Positions 1 through 9,759 of a stretch of DNA of 24,637 nucleotides are shown here, in pieces (positions within the stretch are counted from its first letter, which is position 1; each line of letters begins with the position of its first letter). Both the position numbers and the translations under genes were made by a program. This DNA is from Nemertoderma westbladi (lineage: Eukaryota; Xenacoelomorpha; Nemertodermatida; Nemertodermatidae). The notes beneath the pieces are model-generated. The model did no database searches, was not told the DNA's origin, and saw only the letters and a program-made list of their open reading frames with translations. The DNA is taken from contig JAUCBJ010008620.1 of NCBI GenBank assembly GCA_032718475.1, positions 1 to 24,637 of the forward strand, given 5' to 3'.

Positions 1-331
1 ACACCATCTCCATACCGAAACCTAACTAACCAAAACAATAAACGATATCATTACAAATTAATGGAAAGGAGTGCCACACACGTCGCGTCTCTCCTCCACA
101 TCTTTGGAACGATACGGGTTACCACCAGCTGACGGCTGCGACCCTTCCATTAACTAAATAATTAGATAATTAGACATAGACGGGTTTAGACAAAGTTGTT
201 GTTAGGAATGTTTTTGTTGAACGATTTAAAGCTGGCGTTTATAAACGTTTACAAGTCCGAAAAATTGACCTCAGCAAATTAAATATTTTGCCCCCCCCCC
301 CCCCCCCAGCAAAATCCTAGAACCGCCCCTG
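1..331. mobile_element. Right end of a probable hAT-type DNA transposon
   Basis: Read on the minus strand from 331, the sequence begins CAGGGGCGGTTCTAGGATTT and then runs into a long G tract (C tract at about 291-307 on the plus strand). CAGGGGCGG followed by an AGGATTTT-like stretch is a common terminal inverted repeat of hAT elements; this is family knowledge, not a search result. The next eight bases, 332-339, would be the target duplication, but the other end is not in the window, so it cannot be confirmed. No transposase reading frame is visible. The left limit is unknown and may lie outside the window. Confidence 0.4.
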
Positions 332-1560
332 TCGGTAGAGGACGCTCTAGGACATGAGACACGTAGTAAAGTTAATTGTTAAAGATGTCCCAACATTATT
401 TTAGCTTTGTATTGTATTTATTTGTGTGCAATTAAAAGGTCATGGTACAATCAAATCAATCCCATCAAATCAAATCCATTCGTATTTTGAGTTTTTTCGA
501 ATTTGTTTTACAAATACAGGTTTAAATTTCAACTTTAAATTGCAAAACACATATTAATAGCGGTATCTAAGGTAACAATCGGGGGGGGGGGGGGGGGGGG
601 GGGGTGGTTGTTGGGTTAATTAACATAGTCCTGTGGTCGGTTAGTTATAATAAATATAAAAAAAAAAAAAATTATTTAAATGATAATGGTCCGCTTTTCA
701 AAAATGTGCCCTACCCCACTCCAGATGCTCCCTACGTCCATGATACAGGTAAAGCTAGTAATTGGCTTGGAGGAGGGAGGGGGAACTGGAGGTACGTCGT
801 AAACCCTCCCACGAAATTGTTTATACTAATTAGTTGGGTAATTAGTTGTATTTGGAATCCTTGCAAGACAAGCTTTTTATTGATATGAAAAAATAAAGTT
901 ACTAAACATTAGTGTTTGATAATTTTTTAAATATTTCAAAAAATATTCGTTCTAGAACATTATTTTTTAAAAATAAAATAGCTAGTCATGTTCTGGTATA
1001 TTTCAAAAAATAAATTCAAAAACTTAACTAGATAGTATATTAAATTTGGTCTTTCTGACTATCCGACAATCTGTCCATCATATATAAGAAAAGGATCAGT
1101 TTAGTTTAATACCTGGAGTATACTACGAGTTTCGTGGAGCTATACTTACCATGGAGCTATAGAGTTTCGATAAAGCTGTAAAGTTTCCCCCAGGATAATA
1201 ATAATAATTTTATAAAGGCTTTAATTAACCTAATCTTACTTAAAAATCATGACAACTAAATTATTGTTTACAAATACATTTCAACGGATACAATAAATTT
1301 GTTACATACACTCTAATTATATTGACGCAAAGGAACAACAGATATCAAGAGAGAGACTTTCAGTCTGGATTTCCGCATAGAAAAATAGTTTTACAATAAT
1401 TAGTATTAATTATTATGGGTAGAATGTATTCGAATATTTCAAGTGATTATTTCAATGAAACGTTGCAAATTATGACTACAACACTGTTGATAACGGTTAT
1501 AAGATAAGATAGTCTCTATACCATGTTATGTAGCAATCATAATAATAATCAGATTACACA
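332..1560. other. AT-rich noncoding stretch, no gene seen
   Basis: There is a run of about 23 G at 582-604 and an A-rich tract near 658-671. The rest is AT-rich with scattered short repeats. A 94-residue open frame at 604-888 starts inside the G run, has no recognisable domain and is not called. No RNA gene or transposon end was recognised. Confidence 0.5.
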
Positions 1561-1581
1561 TCTTTACTTTAGGAAACATAA

Positions 1582-1752
1582 ATAGGTACAAGACCATACA
1601 CAACTGTTACATAATAGGTACAAAATGTACGCAACTTGGTACATAGTAGGTGTAAAAGGTACACAACTTGGTACATAATAAGTACAAAAGGTACACAACT
1701 TGGTACAATGGGTACAAAAGTTACACAACTTGGTACATTGTAGGTACAAAAC
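1582..1752. repeat. Minisatellite, ~32-bp unit
   Basis: About five degenerate copies of a unit reading roughly GGTACATAATAGGTACAAAA then GGTACACAACTT. Each unit carries several GGTAC/GTACA words. The array begins where the DDX1 pseudogene homology stops, so it may mark the breakpoint that removed the rest of that copy. Open frames across it are products of the repeat. Confidence 0.75.
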
Positions 1753-1769
1753 GGCGCCCGGGATACAAT

Positions 1770-2621
1770 GGTGTACCCGGAAAGAAGATGCGCAGATAAA
1801 CGGATAAATTCGGCGAAAATAAACATAATTTCAGCATTCTTTAAAGATACCGACAGACCCAGCAACAGACTGCGGGAATACAGGAATAACGGGAGTTTGC
1901 GTAAATTAGCGGGAATCTCGAACTGTCGAAAGCTTTCCCGAGATCACTTCCGTTTTTACTGTACCGGTACCCAATTGTGCCCACATCCAGATCGATCCGA
2001 TAACCGATCACGTCGCCTAGTCCATATGGTTGTCCATAGTCGTCAAAATGCCGCCCGAAACACTTCTTACCGTTTCCTCCGAAGCCAAAACTATTTTTAT
2101 CAGTCCCGATATCGAGTGTCGCGCTTCCGGTGCTCCAACCAACCCGGCATGGGCCCTCGCACCTCGTCCTTTACCGTCGCCTCGTAATAGCTGAATAGTA
2201 ACGAAACGACCGGATCCGACTATTCCTTTAGTCGTCCGGGTACCGTGCCAACTCCTCTGGCCACGCGCATGACACAGCAACCGTCCGGGGAGATGGCCAA
2301 CTGGTCACCTCTATCGCTCTATCGAATGAGTTCAACTGAAATTTCGTAGGCCTAGTTCTTCCCCCCGATTTCCCATCGAGTTTTCCATCTCGGAGTTTGT
2401 ACCGTAGAGTTTCATGGACCAGCTGTAGTATCGGGATACAGAATGCCCCGGTCTTCCCGCTTCCGCCGCCATCAGCACAGTCTCCACCGCCCAGGATCAG
2501 AGCTGCAGAGGGACAGCCTCACCCTGCAAGTTGGTCGGTAGACTCCATTCCAGGACATCCAACGCGCGTCCGATTTCCTTCTGAACACCACAGTCAGCTA
2601 CAGAGCTACGAATGATCCCAT
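1770..2621 (-). pseudogene. DDX1: DDX1 (DEAD-box helicase 1) pseudogene, N-terminus and SPRY domain only
   Basis: Pieces of DDX1 appear in order along the minus strand but in changing frames. A start-like ATG is at 2619-2621. GVQKEIGRALDVLEW and SLPTNLQGEAVPL (2506-2589) match the Q-motif region. LILGGGD and a damaged Walker A reading GSGKTGAF follow (about 2440-2500). WHGTRTTKG (2224-2250) and YYEATVKDE (2163-2189) enter the SPRY domain. CRVGWSTGSATLDIGTDK, FGFGGNGKK, GDVIGYRIDLD, SKNGSDLGKAF and SLKNAEI continue it to about 1810. The order and the motifs are specific to DDX1, where a SPRY domain sits inside the helicase core. At least seven frame breaks, a lost segment of Walker A and the absence of everything after SPRY show it is dead. 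No intron interrupts about 800 bp, which suggests a retrocopy, although the 3' end rather than the 5' end is missing. Confidence 0.85.
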
Positions 2622-2960
2622 ACTGTGTACTGCAGTACTGCCATACCTGCATACTGCAGTACTGCCATGCCATATACAATAGCCTAATGCAATAGGCCAA
2701 TACAGCAATAGTCATACAACCAGACTGCGTTCAGTGTTAGGCAAAACAGAAGTAGGCCTAGCCAAACAGCTAGGCTTGTACAGTCTGCAGTCTGACAGTT
2801 GTAGCTATAATAATTGCCGAAATGCATCGGATCGGATCGGATCGGACGGCATCTGACTATAAATGCACCCTAGCAGGATTCTCGATTCAGGGATTGAGTA
2901 CAGCCTGACAGTACCGGTACATATGGTACATGCAGAATTGCAAAATTTGTCAGAAAACCA
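2622..2960. other. Repeat-rich flank upstream of the DDX1 pseudogene
   Basis: This short stretch holds many small duplications. TACTG-CAG-TACTG occurs at 2628-2640 and 2652-2664 inside a 24-bp tandem pair, and (CGGAT)n lies near 2829-2846. The palindrome TAGGCCTA is at 2753-2760. It could be the old 5' untranslated region of the DDX1 copy, but nothing proves that. Confidence 0.45.
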
Positions 2961-3188
2961 GCTGATTTATCCTACAGTAATAATAATTTAACGCATTTTA
3001 AATTTGGATAAATAAATTTATTATAACTGCAATAACAGTTACACTGATGCTGCACGAAGGCCCCACGCAAATTCTACTTGGAAAATTTTCAAACTTTTGC
3101 CAAACAACATGTGTACCAAGTTTGGATAGATTTCATCAAGGATTGGCCGAGTTATTAACGTTTAAAATAAAATACTGAAAAAAAACGC

Positions 3189-3273
3189 GACAGAACGACA
3201 GAACGACAGAACGACAGAACGACAGAACGACAGAACGACAGAACGACAGAACGACAGAACGACAGAACGACAG
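3189..3273. repeat. Microsatellite (GACAGAAC)n
   Basis: About 10.6 nearly perfect copies of the 8-bp unit GACAGAAC. The sequence just before it (about 3110-3180, an AAGTTTGGATAGATTTC-like run followed by GGCCGAGTTATTAACG) resembles the tails of dispersed repeats that end in short tandem repeats. The array may therefore be the 3' tail of a retroposed element; its family was not recognised. Confidence 0.85.
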
Positions 3274-3635
3274 GTTGATTAATGGTACCACTACGCTAAG
3301 GCTCACTCACTTCGTGGCTCGCCCCACATACAACTTGAAACAAACACCAGTCGGGATCCCTCAAACAATTAAAACAAATATTTCAAGAAAGAAAGTTTTG
3401 GCAAGCTGTATTTTTCGAGGTGTTTGTTATGATACATTTATTATAGGAAGGGATCTAGGGGTCTTAACCTCGAATGATAAGTTTATTTTAACGAAAATAA
3501 CTTTATCTTTTATTGGCGCATTTGTAGGACTAATCCCATCACATGCGTACTTTATAACCGGGTAGTGTACAAATTTAGGAATCGCGTAATTTTTCTTGAA
3601 ATTAATACCTCATATCTCTCCAAACCATGTACGCG

Positions 3636-3724
3636 TTTCGACCTTGCTGGGTCTCATCAGCGTGGTGTCGGATTCAAACCTAGGACCTCGAGGTGGAAGC
3701 CGAGACAACAACCACTAGGCCACA
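3636..3724 (-). repeat. tRNA-derived SINE head, copy 1
   Basis: On the minus strand an A-box-like TGGCCTAGTGG (3712-3722) is followed 32 bases later by a B-box-like GGTTTGAATCC (3670-3680). These are the internal RNA polymerase III promoter elements of tRNAs and tRNA-derived SINEs. The B box has one change from the GGTTCGAATCC of copy 2. The stretch does not fold as a functional tRNA by eye and is called SINE-derived. Confidence 0.6.
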
Positions 3725-4034
3725 GATTTCAAAGCCAGCTACCATTTTATTAGCCCCTGATTTTCATTATTGATAGTAACAAGGTTTTTTGCAAGCTGTA
3801 TTTTTCGAGGTGTTTGTTACGATACATTTGTTATAGGAAGGGATCTAGGGGTCTTAACCTCGAATGATAGTTTATTTTACCGAAAATAACTTATCTTTTA
3901 TTGGCGCATTTGTAGGACTAATCCCATCACATGCGTACTTTATAACCGGGTAGTGTACAAATTTAGGAATCGCGTAATTTTTCTTGAATTTAATATCTCA
4001 TATCTTTCCAAACCACATACGCGTTTCGACCTTA

Positions 4035-4113
4035 CTGAGTCTCATCAGCGTGGTGTCGGATTCGAACCTAGGACCTCGAGGTGGAAGCCGAGACAATAAC
4101 CACTAGGCCACAG
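4035..4113 (-). repeat. tRNA-derived SINE head, copy 2
   Basis: This is the better preserved copy. The A box TGGCCTAGTGG is at 4100-4110 and a consensus B box GGTTCGAATCC is at 4058-4068, both on the minus strand. It lies at the same place in unit 2 as copy 1 does in unit 1. It has no matching acceptor stem and no CCA, so a tRNA gene is not called. Confidence 0.65.
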
Positions 4114-4360
4114 GTTCTTGAGATATGGAGTATTAATTTCAAAGCCAGCTATCATTTTATTAGTCCCTGATTTTTATTATTGATAGTAACAAGGTTTTGG
4201 CAAGCTGTATTTTTTGAGGTGTGTGTTATGATACATTTATTATAGGAAGGGATCTAGGGGTCTTAACCTCGAATGATAAGTTTATTTTAACGAAAATAAC
4301 TTATCTTTTATTGGCGCATTTGTAGGACTAATCCCATCACATGCGTACTTTATAACCGGG

Positions 4361-4771
4361 AATAGATGAAAGAAAGATGATGGTATGATCAACTAATTAT
4401 TAAAATTGGTGAAAGGAACAAAGGTATATGTAGCACGAAGAGGATTTGTATGAAATGAAGTGGGACTAATACCAGTCATAGAAGTCACAACTTCAGTTCA
4501 ACGTAATTAAGGATGGCATATATGCCTAGGGACACGACTAAACAATGCACCTGAAGGATTGGGCTTTTATCCCTGATAATATCCTGACTATTAACCTGAT
4601 AATAATACCGAAGGAATCCCAATTGGTGTTCAAAATTATATTGGACGCACAAATAAAAGTACAGAATGGAGGAACAGAGGCAACCATTCCATTGCGGAGG
4701 TGAGACATAATTAATTATTGGATACAATCATTACGATGGAAAATAAAGAACTGCATTAACAAATGCTTTAC
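4361..4771. other. Unassigned stretch
   Basis: AT-rich single-copy-looking DNA. An 80-residue minus-strand open frame at 4485-4727 has no recognisable domain and no good splice or start context, so it is not called as a gene. Confidence 0.4.
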
Positions 4772-4815
4772 TCAGTCTCTCACTCACGTATTGTCATACG
4801 TGAGTGAGAGACTGA
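4772..4815. repeat. Perfect 19-bp hairpin with 6-base loop
   Basis: The arms at 4772-4790 and 4797-4815 are exact reverse complements (TCAGTCTCTCACTCACGTA and its complement) around the loop TTGTCA. It could be the relic of a fold-back element or a small palindromic insertion. No transposon family was recognised. Confidence 0.85.
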
Positions 4816-5093
4816 ATCAGGCCTGAATAAGTGAACAAAGATAACATCCAGGTGTCTGTCTTTCGTTTTTGAAAACTCTTCAAATATTGTTCCAAAAGGG
4901 CTACTTCATTTTTACAAACACACATCTGAAACTAAAGTCCAAATTCAAACTGGGGGGATATGTGTAAATGTGTATACTCAATTTGTGTGAGCGTTTACAG
5001 TACAGTAGTTGCGCTTAAATTTATTATTTTAATATTTTTGATGAAGTAATAAATGTAATTCAAGTTAGTGTAGATAGTTGCAAAATTAATAAA

Positions 5094-5370
5094 AATAAGT
5101 AAACGGAGCAATACAGCAATATCGTAAATATATTTCGAATTAATATTATAATTCATTGTCAATACAAACACACTAACTAATAGAAGATAGATATATTGAA
5201 TATGAGATATGTATGTAATCCTAATCGCATAATAATAATAATGGAATAATAACACAGTCCTGCAAACTGGCCTAACTATAAGTATACTTAGTGTGTTTGT
5301 ATTGACAATGAATTATAATATTAATTCGAAATATATTTACGATATTGCTGTATTGCTCCGTTTACTTATT
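5094..5370. repeat. 83-bp perfect inverted repeat with 111-bp spacer
   Basis: The left arm 5094-5176 and right arm 5288-5370 are exact reverse complements over 83 bases, with no mismatch seen. The AT-rich arms contain GATATTGCTGTATTGCTCCG. The repeat lies just downstream of the crystallin exon in that gene's sense, so an intronic transcript would form a long hairpin. Perfect arms imply a recent inverted duplication or ongoing gene conversion. It lacks clear transposon ends. Confidence 0.9.
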
Positions 5371-5459
5371 ATTATTAATTTAATATTTTTGTTAAATTTG
5401 ATGGGGCTAGACATTTAGACAAAATAGTAGATAAATTCTAAATATGTTTTAATACTCAC

Positions 5460-5616
5460 GGATGGTATAAGTCGTAGTGATGACACCTGATTATCAAGAA
5501 CAGTATTCCAGTCTGCAGGTGTCGCATAATCACCAGGTTCTAGAATAACGTAATAGGAACCATGTGTGCTCACATGCCAATTGAAATTCTGCAGTAGCCA
5601 TGTTCCACGAGTGATT
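5460..5616 (-). CDS. Internal exon of a beta/gamma-crystallin domain protein
   Basis: The 157-base exon encodes half of a beta/gamma-crystallin domain, a Greek-key calcium-binding fold. Visible motifs are RGTWLLQNFNW at the start of the strand pattern, SYYVILEPGDYATPADW in the middle, and DNQVSSLRLIPS at the end. DNQVSS matches the (N/D)(N/D)xx(S/T)S calcium-binding signature of the family. On the minus strand it is preceded by a T-rich tract and AG (5617-5618) and followed by a consensus donor GTGAGT (5454-5459), so both splice sites look sound. The exon begins with one base of a split codon and ends in phase 0. No stop interrupts it. Neighbouring exons were not found, so the parent gene has introns extending beyond the nearby sequence. 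It could be a lens-type or an AIM1-like multidomain protein; one exon cannot decide. Confidence 0.75.
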
Positions 5617-5714
5617 CTAAAAAAAATTATAAAATACAATATTGATGTTAATGTCTACAGTTCTATAGGAGATTTATTAAGCAACAAAAAAATTGTTGCT
5701 TATGACAATAAGGA

Positions 5715-5850
5715 CATTGAGACAACTAGGAAGCCCTGGTTCGATCCCTTGATGGGGCAGCACGGTTTGGGTACAATACTTCAAATGGTGCAACCTAGCC
5801 CAACCCCGTCTTTCATTCTTGAGCGGTCGATAATAGGAATCAAGGCAACT
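5715..5850 (+). repeat. SINE-like fragment with B-box
   Basis: GGTTCGATCCC at 5738-5748 fits the RNA polymerase III B box, and the run GATGGGGCAGCACGG follows, then a body of mixed composition to about 5850. No convincing A box is seen upstream, so the copy is probably 5'-truncated or degraded. It lies upstream of the crystallin exon in an intron-like position. Confidence 0.45.
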
Positions 5851-7554
5851 TGAGAATCAGAGTGGAATGGTTTAATGTGGAAGATCACCCATGGCAGTGA
5901 ACAGGCATTCCTTGGTTTAAAGAGCCTAAGATATTATCCCATTCAATTCTCAATATTATATTCGGGATAATCGCTCATTATATTGGTATATATTGATAAG
6001 ATGTCCACAACCATGAGTGATTTTCCACAGTAAAATATTCGCCATGTTTTTTAAAGGAATGACTGTTCAATACAATGGGTAATTTTTCACGTTCATTTTT
6101 GAGTGTTCTTGGTGGGAAGAAATATTTTTTAAAAACATTCAGAAAGGGCGGCGTTGAGTGAGGTGAATTCGCCGCCCCTCCAAAGGACGCAGTCTACATA
6201 CTGGACGCGTAGTTACTGCGAAAACGGTGTTCCCCCCCCCCCCCCCCATTCGACCTATTTTCCGAGGTATGATTTTCTTGATTTTTCGAGGGGGGACGCG
6301 TAATGCCAAAAAAATAAGATTCTTCAGAGCTTTTAGCGAATCTATCGTTTAGACGGACATGACGGACAATTGTCTGGTTTTTTTGTCTTTTTTTCACTAG
6401 GACTCTTAAAAAACCTCTATTTGACGCATCCAGTGACACCAAGAATCGAAAGAGGGGGCCTAAATTAGACGTTTCCACCTCTTGGAATACCCCGCCTCCG
6501 GGCTTGTTTTCCTTCTATTGTCCGTCAAAGTTGAAAAAACGGACAAAATGACTTTGCGGGATCCGTAATAACTCGGCTACTATTTATCGTACAGGAACGA
6601 AAGTAACGCGGTTGCAATGATGACGAGTGGGTCTACCTTCGTATCGAATGGGGGTAAGAGATTTATTAAAATTTCGGGTGGAAAAAGGGGCCGTATATTT
6701 GTACGTTTTTGTCCGTCTTTTTTCGAAATTTTATTTCCGAAATGTTTAATTTGACAACGCGGGTAGGATTCCACTAATTCTTTTTTGAAACTCGTAGAAG
6801 ACCATTGGGGCTACGTTCCTATCGAGTGGGGGTACAACAAATATGTCGACAATAGGGGCCAAAGAGGGCCAGAATAGGAAAAATAGTTTTTATCGAATAA
6901 TTTTTTATTTTTCACTTTAGTTGGTTAAGGTACATTTTATACGGTCAATATCGATACGGGGAATTCAAATATGCTATCGGTTTTGCTCCGCGGATGCTAT
7001 TAAAAAAATGAGGGCCAAAAATAAAATTTCGCCCTTCAAACTCGCTTCGCGGGAAATCGTCTAGCTCGAAAACTACTTAACTTACGGGAGATTTGTTTAC
7101 ACAGACTTATAGTGCGTTAACTTATCTATCTATCTAACAGCGTTAGTTACAGCGCATTGGCTGTTATACAACTGGTGCGGCAGACGATCGTGTAAAATAA
7201 AATGTTTAAAAAAAGGGACGAAAATTTTTTTTTTTAATAAATCGTTACTCTATGATAATTTAGCGTATTGTGCCAAAAGTAGATTTAAAATTTAGCAAAT
7301 TACCTCCGCTATCTTTTTTCTTAACATTTATAATTAAAATTACGAATTTTAAAGGTCGACAAATATCACGTAATTTTGGCCCTTTTTTTTCATTTTTTTT
7401 GGGGCCAAAAATGACCCCCTCTCAAAAGATAGAAAAAAAAATTACGGCAAAGAATATGCCAATTTTATTGAATTTGGACCACCAGAACCGAAGTTAGAGC
7501 GATTTTAGTGAAAATATAAAAAAAAAATTTTTTTACAAAAAATTAAGAATGGTC
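5851..7554. other. Unassigned repeat-like region
   Basis: No gene was found. There is a GGGCGGCG/CGCCGCCC hairpin (6146-6153 with 6170-6177) and a C tract at about 6231-6247. Two diverged copies of a phrase ending in ATCGAATGGGGGTA and ATCGAGTGGGGGTA lie near 6643 and 6822, so part of this may be an old repeat. The 94-residue minus-strand frame at 6194-6478 runs through the C tract and is not convincing. Confidence 0.4.
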
Positions 7555-7625
7555 AATATTGGATTTCGTCCCCGCGAACTTAGATTTCATTAACCTGATT
7601 GATAACCACTAGACTATGTGACCAA
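7555..7625 (-). repeat. Weak tRNA-derived SINE remnant
   Basis: On the minus strand TAGTCTAGTGGTTATC resembles an A box. About 30 bases on, a run with GTTCGCGGGGACGAAATCC resembles a degraded B box. The combination recalls the head of a tRNA-derived SINE, but the B box is poor and the body could not be delimited. Confidence 0.35.
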
Positions 7626-8358
7626 GTGAATTTGAAATTTTCGAGTGACTATTTTAAAACATCAATAACTTTGGTTCTACTGGGCCGTTTGATCTGAAAC
7701 TTTTTTCATTGGATATGGGATAGATTGTAGTGTGTGAAATAGGATACAACTTGGGAAAAGACGCATGTACACTTAGTGCAAAATGCACTTAAATAGTGCA
7801 CATTTTTCGATAATTCAAACAGTATTATTTCAAGTTCTATACATCCTAGAATGTTAGTTTTTGGGTTAAAATGTAGTTTGGAGTGATTTCTAACTATAAT
7901 CTTAACATTTGTTTATCTTTTTATGTCTATAAAGTGACTTAAAATGTCCATGAATATGGTCCAAAATCGCAAATGTCGCGATTTATTAAATTGGATTTTT
8001 TACACTTTTAGCGACTGACACTTGATCATGCGCCATCGTAGATCGGTAGAGGATAGACATAAGTGTGTTAAATAGGAACCACCTTTAGGTTCCGCTAAAG
8101 TGCACTTGTGCAAATATGTTTGCAAATGTGCAATTTTTTTTAATAAGGTCAAATTATATAGTATTGGGTTCTTTTCTTTGCAGATACTTTATTTTCATAT
8201 TAATATGTTGTTTTTACAACTGAGCGCATTCTTACTGAGCGCATTAGGGGATATGCGTACAAATAACCGGCCCTTATGAGGCTTCGATTGGGTAAATTAA
8301 TAAAACATAAGGTTGTATAGTATAATATTCTAAAAACCAGTGTCATATTAAATGCACT
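7626..8358. other. Unassigned AT-rich stretch
   Basis: No coding region was recognised. Short direct repeats such as TGAGCGCATT (about 8221-8246) and several TGCAC/GTGCA words are present. The stretch ends at the TTAA target site of the piggyBac-type element. Confidence 0.4.
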
Positions 8359-9194
8359 TTAACCCTATTAGTACCGTGCTATAAAATGTTGTACAAATAC
8401 CGGGGGGGGGGGGGGTCATATTGACCCCCCCCCTTCTAAAATCTACAAATATTTACGAAAACTTCTGATTTTTTGTTTGTACGTAGGTATCACTTGTCTG
8501 GATCCGACCGAAAAAAAAAATTTTCGAAAAAATGTACTGGGGTGGTTATATTGCAGCACCAAAATTACAAGTAGTGCACAATTTTCACCAAATTTGAAAG
8601 TTACATTTTCGGCTAATTATTTTTCAATACAGGTTTTCTGGGGTGCAAAATACATTGCAAAATATTAAAAAATGATATGATTACTATAAATGGCTGTTTA
8701 GTCCTCTCTGCGTAAGAAAAAAATGAAAAAAACATGTAACCAGCACTTTTCAGTTAGAACACAAAATTTTTAATTCACTTATACGATGCTATAAATTCAC
8801 AATTTCAGGTTTTCGAGGGCGCTGATTCTAATGGAATACATTTCTAATATGCCAGATCATTGCTACTTGTATTTTTCGGCGTAATTTGGCAAATTTTGGT
8901 GCTAGCGCCAAATTTCGTACCCATCACCAAAAAGTACAAGTTTGCGATGTCCAGTGCTGTTTTTATTGATTCCATCAGATTCAGGACCCTCATAAACCAG
9001 ACAGACACAAACCAGAAACAAGGTGATACTATCTACTTATCAATTTGCATATTTTCCAAAATTTGGTGCTGGCACAACAATTTTCACCCACCGGCGAAAA
9101 ATACAAGTTTGAGAACTCTTATGAAATTTTTACTGATTCCATTGAATTCAGAACCATCACAAACAAGGTGACACAATCAATTGATATATTTTAT

Positions 9195-9759
9195 TGTGAC
9201 GGGATCCGAGAGGATCCCGGTTTATCCGGTGTCGTTTATGTACGCGTCAGGCCGCACCATGTGGTTGGAAAAGAGTTTGTGTTGTTCTAGTGTTGTTGTT
9301 AATGATATAAGATATATATGTGGTACAATGTACAGATGTAGGTACAATAGCAGATAGCGGTAATACACGTTAATAGACCGGTAATATGGGTGACGGCGGC
9401 GACGGTCTTAATTGTCACCGTACTGCTGTGACTGCACTGAGATAACTGAATGAATGATACACAACTGGTAGTATATATTGCACAGTTGGCCATATTGCTT
9501 TACCCAGTCGATGCTCCCCCCCCCCTATTGGCTAATAACCCTGTTGGCGCCCTCTGCCTCCCTTGGAGGGCTTCCCTTTGCCCCTGTTGCTCTCTCTCTC
9601 TCTCAGGGGTATAACCCCTGACCCTCATTGTGTGTGTGTGTGCCTTTCTCCTTCCCACTTTGTTGGGGTGACACGAGGTTGATTGCTCACCCTCGTGTTC
9701 CCCAATATTGCTTAACGGCTCACTTTATGGGGTGGTTAGCGGAATTGGATAAGCTAACA
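9195..9759 (-). mobile_element. Solo LTR of a BEL/Pao-type retrotransposon
   Basis: It is flanked by a perfect 5-bp target duplication, TTTAT at 9190-9194 and 9760-9764. On the minus strand it starts TGTTAGCTTATCC and ends GGATCCCGTCACA. The end sequences and several internal blocks match the LTR at 16203-16742 in the same orientation, at lower identity, so it is an older or different subfamily member. The internal region was presumably lost by LTR-LTR recombination. CT and GT dinucleotide runs lie at about 9590-9640. Confidence 0.88.
9444..9477 (-). promoter_or_regulatory. Probable LTR core promoter (TATA plus initiator)
   Basis: On the minus strand TATATA (9472-9477) is followed by the initiator-like TCAGTT (9444-9449). 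The initiator A is 30 bases from the start of the TATA box, which is the usual spacing. The same pair at the same spacing occurs in the LTR at 16203-16742, in a block conserved between the two copies. Confidence 0.5.

Larger units (their letters stand above)
3395..4360 (-). repeat. Tandem triplication of a ~400-bp SINE-bearing unit
   Basis: Unit 1 covers 3395-3783, unit 2 covers 3784-4193, and a partial unit 3 covers 4194-4360, stopping at TATAACCGGG. The word GCAAGCTGTA recurs at 3401, 3791 and 4200, giving periods of 390 and 409 bp. Most of the difference is a ~23-bp segment (just after the A box, about 4112-4134) absent from unit 1. Units 1 and 2 each hold one tRNA-like region read on the minus strand. 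High identity between units suggests tandem duplication rather than three separate insertions. Confidence 0.8.

Noticed and set aside
604-888. 94-codon plus-strand ORF
   Set aside because: It starts inside a G tract, runs through an A tract, and has no recognisable domain or splice context.
1768-2187. 139-codon plus-strand ORF
   Set aside because: It lies antisense to the DDX1 pseudogene and has no features of its own.
3636-4113. True tRNA genes at the A/B box sites
   Set aside because: The boxes are good, but no acceptor stem or full cloverleaf could be drawn and the sites repeat within a tandem unit, so a SINE origin fits better.
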